NCBI GenBank assembly: GCA_022071955.1
Contig: JAJVIM010000021.1
Span: 64,091 to 128,090 of the forward strand
Reading direction: 5' to 3'
DNA: 64,000 bases
Source: Anaerolineae bacterium
GTDB taxonomy: Bacteria > Chloroflexota > Anaerolineae > 4572-78 > J111
Below, piece by piece: positions 43,031 through 49,920 of the stretch. The translations under genes were made by a program, and so were the position numbers. Within the stretch, counting starts at the first letter, position 1; each line of letters starts with the position of its first letter. The notes under the pieces were generated by a model. The model was not told the DNA's origin, did no database searches, and was given only the letters and a program-made list of their open reading frames with translations.

Positions 43031-43704
43031 ATTGGGATGCGCTGTTAGAATTTACCCGCGGCCCCATGTTTTACGCGGCGCTGCTCATTTTTATCGCCGG
43101 GATGCTGTTTCGGCTGGCGCAGATTGTCGCTCTGGGCTGGAGCAAAGACCGCACCGCCGCTCGCGGCAGCAAACTGGGCGGCGTGGTCAAATCGTTTTTA
43201 AAGGGACTCGTCATCCTGCCCTTTGTGCCGTGGATTAAAAATATTGCCAACCGTAACGCCATCACCTTTTTTGCCGGCGGTTTGTTTCATTTGGGGTTGT
43301 TTGCGGTAATCTTTTTGGGCACGGCCCACATGCTCGTTTGGAAGAGCCTGCTGGGATTTGGCTGGCCCACCCTGCCCACACCGGTCATCGACTGGCTGGC
43401 GGCAGTAGCTATCATCGCCATGCTGGTGCTGATTGTTTACCGCCATTACAACCCGGTGCTGCGGCTGATCAGCGGCTGGCCGGAGTTTCTCAATTGGCTG
43501 GTGGTCTTTTTGCCCATGCTCACCGGCTACATGATGTTCCACCACATGTTTTTTGAGTACGAGGCGCTGTTTAGCCTGCACATGATTACCATCAACATTA
43601 TGCTGGTCTGGATTCCGTTCAGCCGAATCTCCCACTTTATGTTTTACTTCTTCTCGCGCACCATCCACGGGCTGGAGTACGGCAAGCGGGCGGTATCGCC
43701 ATAG
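43027..43704 (+). CDS. isp1: Isp1: haem b membrane subunit (NarI/HdrE-like)
   Basis: A 225-aa integral membrane protein with five or six hydrophobic helices and conserved His (GGLFHLGLFAVIFLGTAHMLVW, VYRHYNPVL, YMMFHHMFFEYEALFSLHMITINIM, RISHFMFYF), like the gamma subunit of nitrate reductase and HdrE. It should pass electrons between the Fe-S protein Isp2 and the quinone pool. Its ATG overlaps the hydrogenase small subunit stop by four bases. Confidence 0.88.
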   Translation: MNWDALLEFTRGPMFYAALLIFIAGMLFRLAQIVALGWSKDRTAARGSKLGGVVKSFLKGLVILPFVPWIKNIANRNAITFFAGGLFHLGLFAVIFLGTAHMLVWKSLLGFGWPTLPTPVIDWLAAVAIIAMLVLIVYRHYNPVLRLISGWPEFLNWLVVFLPMLTGYMMFHHMFFEYEALFSLHMITINIMLVWIPFSRISHFMFYFFSRTIHGLEYGKRAVSP

Positions 43705-43713
43705 GAGGCTGCC

Positions 43714-44979
43714 ATGACAACTGCAACAACAACCGCAATTAACACGTTTGTCAAAGAAACCGGCGGCTGGATTGCCTCGCAGCTTGAAGCCTGCACCCGC
43801 TGCGGCATTTGCGCCGAAGCCTGCCATTTTTACCAGGCCAGCGGCAACCCGGAATATGCGCCGGTGTGGAAAGTGGAACTGCTGCGCCGCGCCTACGAAC
43901 AGCGTTTTGGGGTAATGGGCAAAATCAAAATGGGGCTGGGGCTGGAAAAGCCCATTACCGACGCTGACCTGACCCACTGGAGCGATCTGGTGTACCAGGC
44001 CTGCACCGTGTGCAACAAATGCTCGCTGGCCTGCCCGATGGGCATTCAGTTGGGGCCGCTGATCCACGATGTGCGCGCCGGGCTGGCCGAAGCCGGGGTG
44101 GTGCCGCAGGACCTCAAAGACGCGGTGATGAAACAGGTAGAAATTGGCAGCCCGCTGGGGGTCACCGACGACCTGTTTGAAGAGCGCATCGATTGGATTT
44201 GCGACGAGTGGGACATCGACATCCCCATCAACAAAAAAGGGGCCGACACGCTGGTGATTTTCAGCTCCATCGAGGTGATGAAATTCCCCGACAACCTGGG
44301 AGCCATCGCCAAAATTATGGACGCCGCCGGCGAAAACTGGACCATCAGCACCAAAGCCCGCGAGGTGGTGAATTTTGGCTTTTACGAAGGCAGCCACGAG
44401 CGCACCAAATTATTCCTCAACCGGGTGTTTGACGGGGCCAAAGAGCTGGGCGTCAAGCGCATCGTTGTTACCGAGTGCGGCCACGCCTACGACGCCATGC
44501 GCTGGACCGCGCCCAATATGATGGACGTGCCAGACATCGAAGTGACGCACATTGCCGGCGTAATGGGCGAGTTTGTTGGCAGCGGTCGCATCAAACTGAA
44601 ACCCGGCTTTTTTGACACCAACGGGGCCATCACTTTTCACGACGCCTGCAAAATTCAGCGGCGCGGCGGTCACATCAAAGAACCGCGCCAGATTCTCAAC
44701 ATCATCGCGCCCAAATCTTTTAAAGAGATGTCGCCCCACAGCGAAGAGAGCATTTGTTGCGGCGGCGGGGGCGGCGTCATCGCCATTAAAGAAGCCGACC
44801 CGCTGCGCTTTGACGTGTTCAAGCTGAAGATTGAGCAGGTGGAAAAATCCGGCGCGTCAACCGTGGCCATGACCTGCTCTAACTGCCGCCTGCAATTTTT
44901 AGACGGCATTCAGCATCATAACGCCAAATTCAAAGTGCGCGGCCTGTCAGAAATGGTGGCCGAAGCACTGGAAGAATAG
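43714..44979 (+). CDS. isp2: Isp2: HdrD/GlpC-like iron-sulfur protein
   Basis: A 421-aa protein with two ferredoxin-type [4Fe-4S] motifs near the N-terminus, CTRCGICAEACHF and CTVCNKCSLACPMG. It also has two HdrB/D-type cysteine-rich (CCG) domains, seen in ECGHAYDAM, FHDACKIQRRGGH, ESICCGGGGG and TCSNCRLQF. The architecture is that of the catalytic subunit of membrane-bound heterodisulfide reductase, so it could reduce or oxidise a disulfide. Next to the lipoate-binding protein, this invites the idea that LbpA is its partner. The ribosome binding site is AGGAGG. Confidence 0.9.
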   Translation: MTTATTTAINTFVKETGGWIASQLEACTRCGICAEACHFYQASGNPEYAPVWKVELLRRAYEQRFGVMGKIKMGLGLEKPITDADLTHWSDLVYQACTVCNKCSLACPMGIQLGPLIHDVRAGLAEAGVVPQDLKDAVMKQVEIGSPLGVTDDLFEERIDWICDEWDIDIPINKKGADTLVIFSSIEVMKFPDNLGAIAKIMDAAGENWTISTKAREVVNFGFYEGSHERTKLFLNRVFDGAKELGVKRIVVTECGHAYDAMRWTAPNMMDVPDIEVTHIAGVMGEFVGSGRIKLKPGFFDTNGAITFHDACKIQRRGGHIKEPRQILNIIAPKSFKEMSPHSEESICCGGGGGVIAIKEADPLRFDVFKLKIEQVEKSGASTVAMTCSNCRLQFLDGIQHHNAKFKVRGLSEMVAEALEE

Positions 44980-44985
44980 GAGAGA

Positions 44986-45312
44986 ATGATGGCTGCATTT
45001 ACCATTACTCCGGTTGAGGTTGGGATTATGCGCTGCCGGCACACGGCAGAATTTTCTCACGAAGATGTGCGCGCGCTGGCCAGGTTTCTGGAAGATTATC
45101 GCGGCAAGCTACTGGTTGATCTGCGCGAAACCACCGGCGAGCAGTGCGCCCGCAACCTCAAACAGTTCCGCCCCATGATGCCGACTACGGCCGTGTTCGG
45201 CGCGGAGCTTGACCCCGAAATATTCAACATTTCAGAGAGCTACTACACGCACGATGTAAAATATTTTGCCAGCGAAGAGGAAGCTCTGGCCTGGCTGCGT
45301 AACCAGGAATAG
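44986..45312 (+). CDS. Small STAS/SpoIIAA-like protein
   Basis: A 108-aa protein between isp2 and the hydrogenase large subunit gene, where canonical Isp operons have none. The pattern (DYRGKLLVDLRETTGEQCARNLKQFRPMM, ending EEALAWLRNQE) resembles SpoIIAA-like STAS-fold proteins. It has no signal peptide or Cys motif. Starts at 44986 and 44989 are both possible after AGGAG. It may be a regulatory or assembly partner of the hydrogenase. No function is known. Confidence 0.7.
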   Translation: MMAAFTITPVEVGIMRCRHTAEFSHEDVRALARFLEDYRGKLLVDLRETTGEQCARNLKQFRPMMPTTAVFGAELDPEIFNISESYYTHDVKYFASEEEALAWLRNQE

Positions 45313-45321
45313 GAGGCGATT

Positions 45322-47061
45322 ATGGCCAAAAGATTAGTAGTTGATCCCATTACCCGCATTGAGGGGCACCTGCGCATTGAAGCCGAGGTGGACAGCAGCA
45401 ACACCATCACCGCCGCCTATTCATCCGGCACAATGGTGCGCGGCATCGAAAAAATCCTCAAAGGGCGCGACCCGCGTGATGCCTGGGCCTTTACCCAGCG
45501 CAGTTGCGGCGTTTGCACCACCGTGCATGCCTTTGCCAGCATCCGCGCCGTGGAAGACGCGCTCGGCATTGAAATTCCGCCGGCGGCCAACCTTATCCGC
45601 AATTTGATGATTGCCCAGCAGTACGTGCACGATCACGTCATGCACTTTTACCACCTGCACGCGCTCGATTGGGTGGATGTGGTCAACGCTCTCAAAGCCG
45701 ACCCCGCCCAAACCGCCGCCATTCAGCAATCCATTTCCAACTGGCCGCTGTCGTCGCCGGCCTACTTTGCCGATGTGCAGCAGAAGGTGCAGGCCATCGT
45801 CGATAGCGGGCAGCTTTCCATTTTTGCCAACGCCTACTGGGGCCATCCGGCCTACAAACTGCCGCCGGAGGTCAACCTGCTGGCGGTGGCCCACTATCTG
45901 GAAGCGCTCGACTGGCAAAAAGACGCGGTTAAAATCCACACCATTTTTGGCGGCAAAAACCCGCACCCCAACTTTGTGGTTGGCGGCGTGCCCATGCCCA
46001 TCGATTTGAACAGCGACACCGCCCTCAACGCCGAACGGCTGGCCATCATCAACGACAGCATCACCAAAATCATCAACTTTGTCGATCAGGTCTACCTGCC
46101 GGATTTGCTGGCCATCGCCCCGTTTTACAAGGATTACGCCGCCGTGGGCGAGGGGCTGGGCAACTTCCTCACCTGGGGTGAGTTCCCGCTGGGCAAATAC
46201 AACGAAATCGACAAGCTGCTGATCCCGCGCGCGGTCATCCTCAACCGCGATTTGAGCAACGTTATCCAGCCCGACCCCAACGATTTTGACCGCATGAAAG
46301 AGTTCATTGCCCATAGCTGGTACGATTACAGCAACGGTGATGGCGTGGGCCTGCACCCGTGGGAAGGCGAAACCGAGTTCAACTACACCGGCCCGCAGCC
46401 GCCCTACGAGCTGCTGGAAGTGGAGCAGAAATATAGCTGGCTCAAATCGCCGCGCTGGGACGAAAAAGCGATGGAAGTTGGCCCGCTGGCCCGGGCGCTG
46501 GTGCTGTACGCCAGCGGCCACGCCCAAACCAAAGAGCTGGTAGACCAAGTGCTGGCCACGCTCGATGCGCCGGTAGAGGCGCTCTTCTCCACGCTGGGCC
46601 GCACCGCCGCCCGCGGGGTTGAAACCAAAGTCATCGGCGATGCCATGCGCGTGTTTTACGATGACCTGATCGGCCTGATCAAGGCCGGCAACACCCGCAC
46701 CTTTGACGACAGCAAGTGGGAACCCATTTCCTGGCCGTCAAATGCCAAAGGCTTTGGCTACATGGAAGCACCGCGCGGCGCGCTCGGTCACTGGGTGGTC
46801 ATTAAAAACGGGCAAATCGATAACTACCAGCAGGTGGTGCCAACCACCTGGAACGGCAGCCCGCGCGATCACCTGGGCCAACCCAGCGCCTACGAAGCCG
46901 CGCTGGAAAATCACACCCTGGCCAAACCGGAATGGCCGCTGGAAATTTTACGCACCATTCACTCGTTTGATCCGTGCATGGCCTGTGCCATCCACATGAT
47001 CGATGCCAACGGCGAAGAGATTGGCGCGGTGGGTACCGGTTTGAACGTCTGCTTTACGTAG
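45322..47061 (+). CDS. hynL: [NiFe] hydrogenase large subunit
   Basis: The catalytic subunit, 579 aa. The N-terminal Ni-binding motif is QRSCGVCTTVHAF (C62 and C65). The C-terminal motif is DPCMACAIH, followed by a 21-residue tail MIDANGEEIGAVGTGLNVCFT that a maturation protease (gene at 48423) should remove after the His. The middle has the family blocks HDHVMHFYHLHALDW and GGKNPHPNFVVGG. No twin-arginine signal is present, so it is exported with the small subunit. A ribosome binding site lies nine bases before ATG. Confidence 0.95.
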   Translation: MAKRLVVDPITRIEGHLRIEAEVDSSNTITAAYSSGTMVRGIEKILKGRDPRDAWAFTQRSCGVCTTVHAFASIRAVEDALGIEIPPAANLIRNLMIAQQYVHDHVMHFYHLHALDWVDVVNALKADPAQTAAIQQSISNWPLSSPAYFADVQQKVQAIVDSGQLSIFANAYWGHPAYKLPPEVNLLAVAHYLEALDWQKDAVKIHTIFGGKNPHPNFVVGGVPMPIDLNSDTALNAERLAIINDSITKIINFVDQVYLPDLLAIAPFYKDYAAVGEGLGNFLTWGEFPLGKYNEIDKLLIPRAVILNRDLSNVIQPDPNDFDRMKEFIAHSWYDYSNGDGVGLHPWEGETEFNYTGPQPPYELLEVEQKYSWLKSPRWDEKAMEVGPLARALVLYASGHAQTKELVDQVLATLDAPVEALFSTLGRTAARGVETKVIGDAMRVFYDDLIGLIKAGNTRTFDDSKWEPISWPSNAKGFGYMEAPRGALGHWVVIKNGQIDNYQQVVPTTWNGSPRDHLGQPSAYEAALENHTLAKPEWPLEILRTIHSFDPCMACAIHMIDANGEEIGAVGTGLNVCFT

Positions 47062-47064
47062 ACC

Positions 47065-47106
47065 CGCAGACTGGCCGGGAATGGCAGCCGGGCCGGTCTG
47101 CGCCTT
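47065..47106 (+). terminator. Terminator after the hydrogenase large subunit
   Basis: CGCAGACTGGCC (47065-47076) pairs with GGCCGGTCTGCG (47091-47102) with one G-T mismatch and is followed by CCTTTTC. Confidence 0.75.
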
Positions 47107-47211
47107 TTCACGCTGGTTTCACCTCCTCTTTAACACCCTGGCTCCCGGTCTGATCCCACCGGGGGTCAGGGTGAATTTTTAGGTGAGGGCCACAGCCCGC
47201 CCTATTTTTAG

Positions 47212-47252
47212 TAACAAATGTCATAAAAAATAGTGACTTTAGGCACTATCAC
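47212..47252. promoter_or_regulatory. Degraded copy of the GTGACA operator upstream of the radical SAM gene
   Basis: AACAAATGTCAT is followed by TAGTGACTTTAGGCACTATC, a weaker version of the twin palindromes at 37121 and 38878. It lies about 60-100 bases before the radical SAM/hydrogenase maturation genes and could place them in the same regulon. Confidence 0.55.
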
Positions 47253-47310
47253 CAACAGACCGGCGTGTGATAGACTGTTACACAGATTTACCACGCCAAA
47301 GGAGTGACTC

Positions 47311-48432
47311 ATGGTACAAGCCGATTCTTTGAACAAACTCTATATCGAAGCGACCACCGCCTGCAACCTTGACTGCCAAATGTGCCTGCGCCGAACCTGG
47401 GACGAACCCATTGGCCATATGCCGCTGGCCACCTTTGCCAAATTGATGGACGATGTGGCCCAACTGCCCGCGCCCCCCACCATCCACCTGAGCGGCTACG
47501 GCGAGCCGCTGGCCCACCCCCATTTTTTAGAGATGGTGCGGCTGGCCAAAGCTACCGGCGCCAAGGTTGAAATCACCACCAATGGCATGCTGCTCACCCC
47601 CAAAATGGCCGAGGCGCTCATTGAGCTGGACCTCAATCGGCTGATGGTTTCCATTGACTCAGTGCAGCCGGAGTTGTACAACAACATCCGCGTTCGCAGC
47701 GATTACAAAACGGTCATCGACAATCTGCGCCACCTGCGCCGGTTGAAACTACGCGGCAAAGGCCGCCACAGCAACCCGCAGGTCGGCATTTCATTTGTGG
47801 CCATGCGCAGCAATGTGGCTGATCTGCCCAAACTGCCGGCGCTGGCCACCTACCTGGGCGCGTGGGAAATCCAGGTTTCAAATCTGGTGCCGCACACCCC
47901 GGATATGGAAGGCGAAATTTTATACAGCCGCTCACTGCGTTCGGCAGCCTATCGCGCCTCGCGCTGGGTGCCGGATATGAACCTGCCCAAAATGGATATG
48001 GACACCGACATCCGCGGCCCGGTGAGCGACCTGTACGACTCCACGGTCAGCCTGAGTTGGTTGGACCAGAGTATGAGTCGCCGCAACAATTACTGCCGCT
48101 TTGCCCAGGAAGGTTACGCCGCCATCCGCCAGGATGGCGAAGTTAGCCCCTGCCTGCCGCTACTGCACGATCATCCCACTTACCTGCTCAACCGCCGCAA
48201 GCAGATCACCCATCTCAGCCTGGGCAACATCAACCAGCAATCGCTGGGGCAAATTTGGGAATCGCCGGAATTTACTGCCCACCGCCAACGGCTGCTCGAT
48301 TTTCCGTTTTCGCCGTGCAGCACCTGCGGCGGCTGCGAACGCTTCCCCGGCAACTGGGTCGATTGCTCGCACAATACTTTTCCCACCTGCGGCGGCTGCC
48401 TGTGGAGCCAGGGTTTTGTGCAATGCCCGTAA
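47311..48432 (+). CDS. Radical SAM protein with SPASM-like C-terminus
   Basis: A 373-aa radical SAM enzyme. The [4Fe-4S]-SAM motif is EATTACNLDCQMCLRR (CxxxCxxC). The barrel continues with LSGYGEPLAHPHFLEMV (GGEP-type) and ITTNGMLLTPKMAEAL. At the C-terminus seven or more Cys lie in CSTCGGCERFPGNWVDCSHNTFPTCGGCLWSQGFVQCP and upstream in EVSPCLPLLHD, consistent with extra Fe-S clusters as in SPASM proteins. Its gene is followed after a 10-base overlap by the hydrogenase maturation protease, so it may act in maturation of the hydrogenase or of an associated protein. The substrate is unknown. Confidence 0.85.
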   Translation: MVQADSLNKLYIEATTACNLDCQMCLRRTWDEPIGHMPLATFAKLMDDVAQLPAPPTIHLSGYGEPLAHPHFLEMVRLAKATGAKVEITTNGMLLTPKMAEALIELDLNRLMVSIDSVQPELYNNIRVRSDYKTVIDNLRHLRRLKLRGKGRHSNPQVGISFVAMRSNVADLPKLPALATYLGAWEIQVSNLVPHTPDMEGEILYSRSLRSAAYRASRWVPDMNLPKMDMDTDIRGPVSDLYDSTVSLSWLDQSMSRRNNYCRFAQEGYAAIRQDGEVSPCLPLLHDHPTYLLNRRKQITHLSLGNINQQSLGQIWESPEFTAHRQRLLDFPFSPCSTCGGCERFPGNWVDCSHNTFPTCGGCLWSQGFVQCP

Positions 48433-48914
48433 CCCAACCTGACCGCAAAGTTGTTTTGGGCCTGGGCAACATTCTCAACAGCGACGAAGGCATGGGCGTG
48501 CATGCGCTGCACGCCGTTGAAGCTCACCTTGGCACCCGGGTTCCCGGCGTTGAATTTTTAGATGGCGGGGTGCTGGGTCTCAATTTGCTGATGGTGGTAG
48601 AAGAGTGCAGCCACCTGCTGGTGCTGGACGCCATCGACGGCCGCCGGCCACCCGGCGCTGTCATCGAACTGGCCCGCGATGATATTCCGCTCTACACCGG
48701 TGTCAAAATGTCGCAGCACCAGGTAACGTTTCAGGAGGTGCTGGGGCTGGCCAACATGCGCGGCAAGCTGCCGCCGCACCTGCACCTCATCGGCGCGCAG
48801 CCGGCCGACCTGTCCATTGGCACCGAGTTGAGCGCCACCGTTGCCGCGGCTGTGCCGGAAATTGTGGCCCGCGCCGCGCAAGTGCTGCAAAACTGGGAGC
48901 TGGTGGCAGGCTAA
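48423..48914 (+). CDS. [NiFe] hydrogenase maturation protease (HyaD/HynD-like)
   Basis: A 163-aa HybD/HyaD-type endopeptidase that cleaves the C-terminal tail of the large subunit after Ni insertion. The family block VLGLGNILNSDEGMGVHALHAVEAHL carries the first acidic Ni ligand. LDAIDGRRPPGAVIEL and KMSQHQVTFQEVLGLAN supply the further Asp and His ligands. The start at 48423 overlaps the radical SAM gene end by 10 bases. Longer in-frame starts would extend far into that gene. hypA follows three bases after the stop. Confidence 0.9.
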   Translation: MPVTQPDRKVVLGLGNILNSDEGMGVHALHAVEAHLGTRVPGVEFLDGGVLGLNLLMVVEECSHLLVLDAIDGRRPPGAVIELARDDIPLYTGVKMSQHQVTFQEVLGLANMRGKLPPHLHLIGAQPADLSIGTELSATVAAAVPEIVARAAQVLQNWELVAG

Positions 48915-48917
48915 CCC

Positions 48918-49283
48918 ATGCACGAACTCCCCGTAACCCAAAGCGTTCTCTCGATTGCTGTTGACGCCGCCCAACAAAATGGCGGCGGGCGAGTGCTGGC
49001 CATCAATCTGGTCATCGGCGAGATGACCAGCATCATCGATGATTCGGTGCAGTTTTATTTTGATATTCTGAGCAAAGATACCCTGGCCGAAGGCGCGACG
49101 CTCAATTTTCGGCGCGAAGCGGCCACCGCCACCTGCCTGGACTGCCAGCAGCAAACGCCCGTTAAACCGCCGCTGGTTCCGGTTTGCCCCGGATGTGGCA
49201 GCAGCCGGCTGGTTGTGGCCGGCGGCAAAGAATTTTATGTAGAAAGTATTGAGGTTGACGATGAAAACCATTCCGGTAGTTAA
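48918..49283 (+). CDS. hypA: Hydrogenase nickel insertion protein HypA
   Basis: A 121-aa Ni-binding metallochaperone. The N-terminal MHELPVTQSVLSIA holds the Ni-binding Met-His-Glu. The zinc site comprises CLDCQQ and CPGCGS. The C-terminal FYVESIEVDDE is standard. It delivers Ni2+ with HypB. The 3' end overlaps the hypB start. Confidence 0.95.
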   Translation: MHELPVTQSVLSIAVDAAQQNGGGRVLAINLVIGEMTSIIDDSVQFYFDILSKDTLAEGATLNFRREAATATCLDCQQQTPVKPPLVPVCPGCGSSRLVVAGGKEFYVESIEVDDENHSGS

Positions 49284-49917
49284 AGAAATTCTCAACGCCA
49301 ATGATCAAATTGCCGAGGAAAATGACGACCTTCTGAAATCCCACCAAATTTTTGCCCTCAATTTGATGGCTTCCCCCGGCGCGGGCAAAACCACCTTTAT
49401 TCTGGCCACCTGTAACCGCCTGCCGCCTGCGCTCCGGCCCGGCGTCATTGAGGGCGATTTGGCATCCAGCATCGATGCTGATAAAATATCGGCGAGAGGC
49501 ATTCCCGTAGTCCAGATTAACACCGGCGGCGGCTGTCACCTCGACGCGCCCATGATCCGCTCCGCCTTACCGCAACTCCCGCTAAACGACATCACCCTGC
49601 TGTTTATTGAAAACGTTGGCAATCTTGTTTGCCCGGCTAACTTTAAACTTGGCAGCGATCTGAATATCGTTGTGGCCAGCGTGCCAGAAGGCCACGACAA
49701 ACCCTACAAGTACCCCACCATGTTTGTGGCCGCCAATGCGGTCATTCTCAACAAAGCCGATATGATCGAAGTATTTGAATTCGACGTCGATTATTTCCGA
49801 CGCGGCGTGCAGATGGTCAATCCAAATGCCCCCATTTTCATTGTCTCCAGCAAAACCGGCGCCGGGCTGGACGACTGGATCACCTGGCTGGCCCAACAGG
49901 CCGCGCCCAAAGGCTAG
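49261..49917 (+). CDS. hypB: Hydrogenase nickel incorporation GTPase HypB
   Basis: A 218-aa GTPase that powers nickel insertion. The P-loop is MASPGAGKTTFIL. Other motifs are VIEGDLASSIDADKI, GGGCHLDAPMI, FIENVGNLVCP and NKADMIEVFEFD. There is no His-rich N-terminal stretch. The start ATG at 49261 lies within the last codons of hypA. A GTG/ATG for hypF follows directly after the stop. Confidence 0.95.
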   Translation: MKTIPVVKEILNANDQIAEENDDLLKSHQIFALNLMASPGAGKTTFILATCNRLPPALRPGVIEGDLASSIDADKISARGIPVVQINTGGGCHLDAPMIRSALPQLPLNDITLLFIENVGNLVCPANFKLGSDLNIVVASVPEGHDKPYKYPTMFVAANAVILNKADMIEVFEFDVDYFRRGVQMVNPNAPIFIVSSKTGAGLDDWITWLAQQAAPKG

Positions 49918-49920
49918 GTG

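Noticed and set aside
47062..47310. Small RNA or riboswitch in the gap after hynL
   Set aside because: The hairpin at 47065 is explained as a terminator. No riboswitch consensus was recognised.
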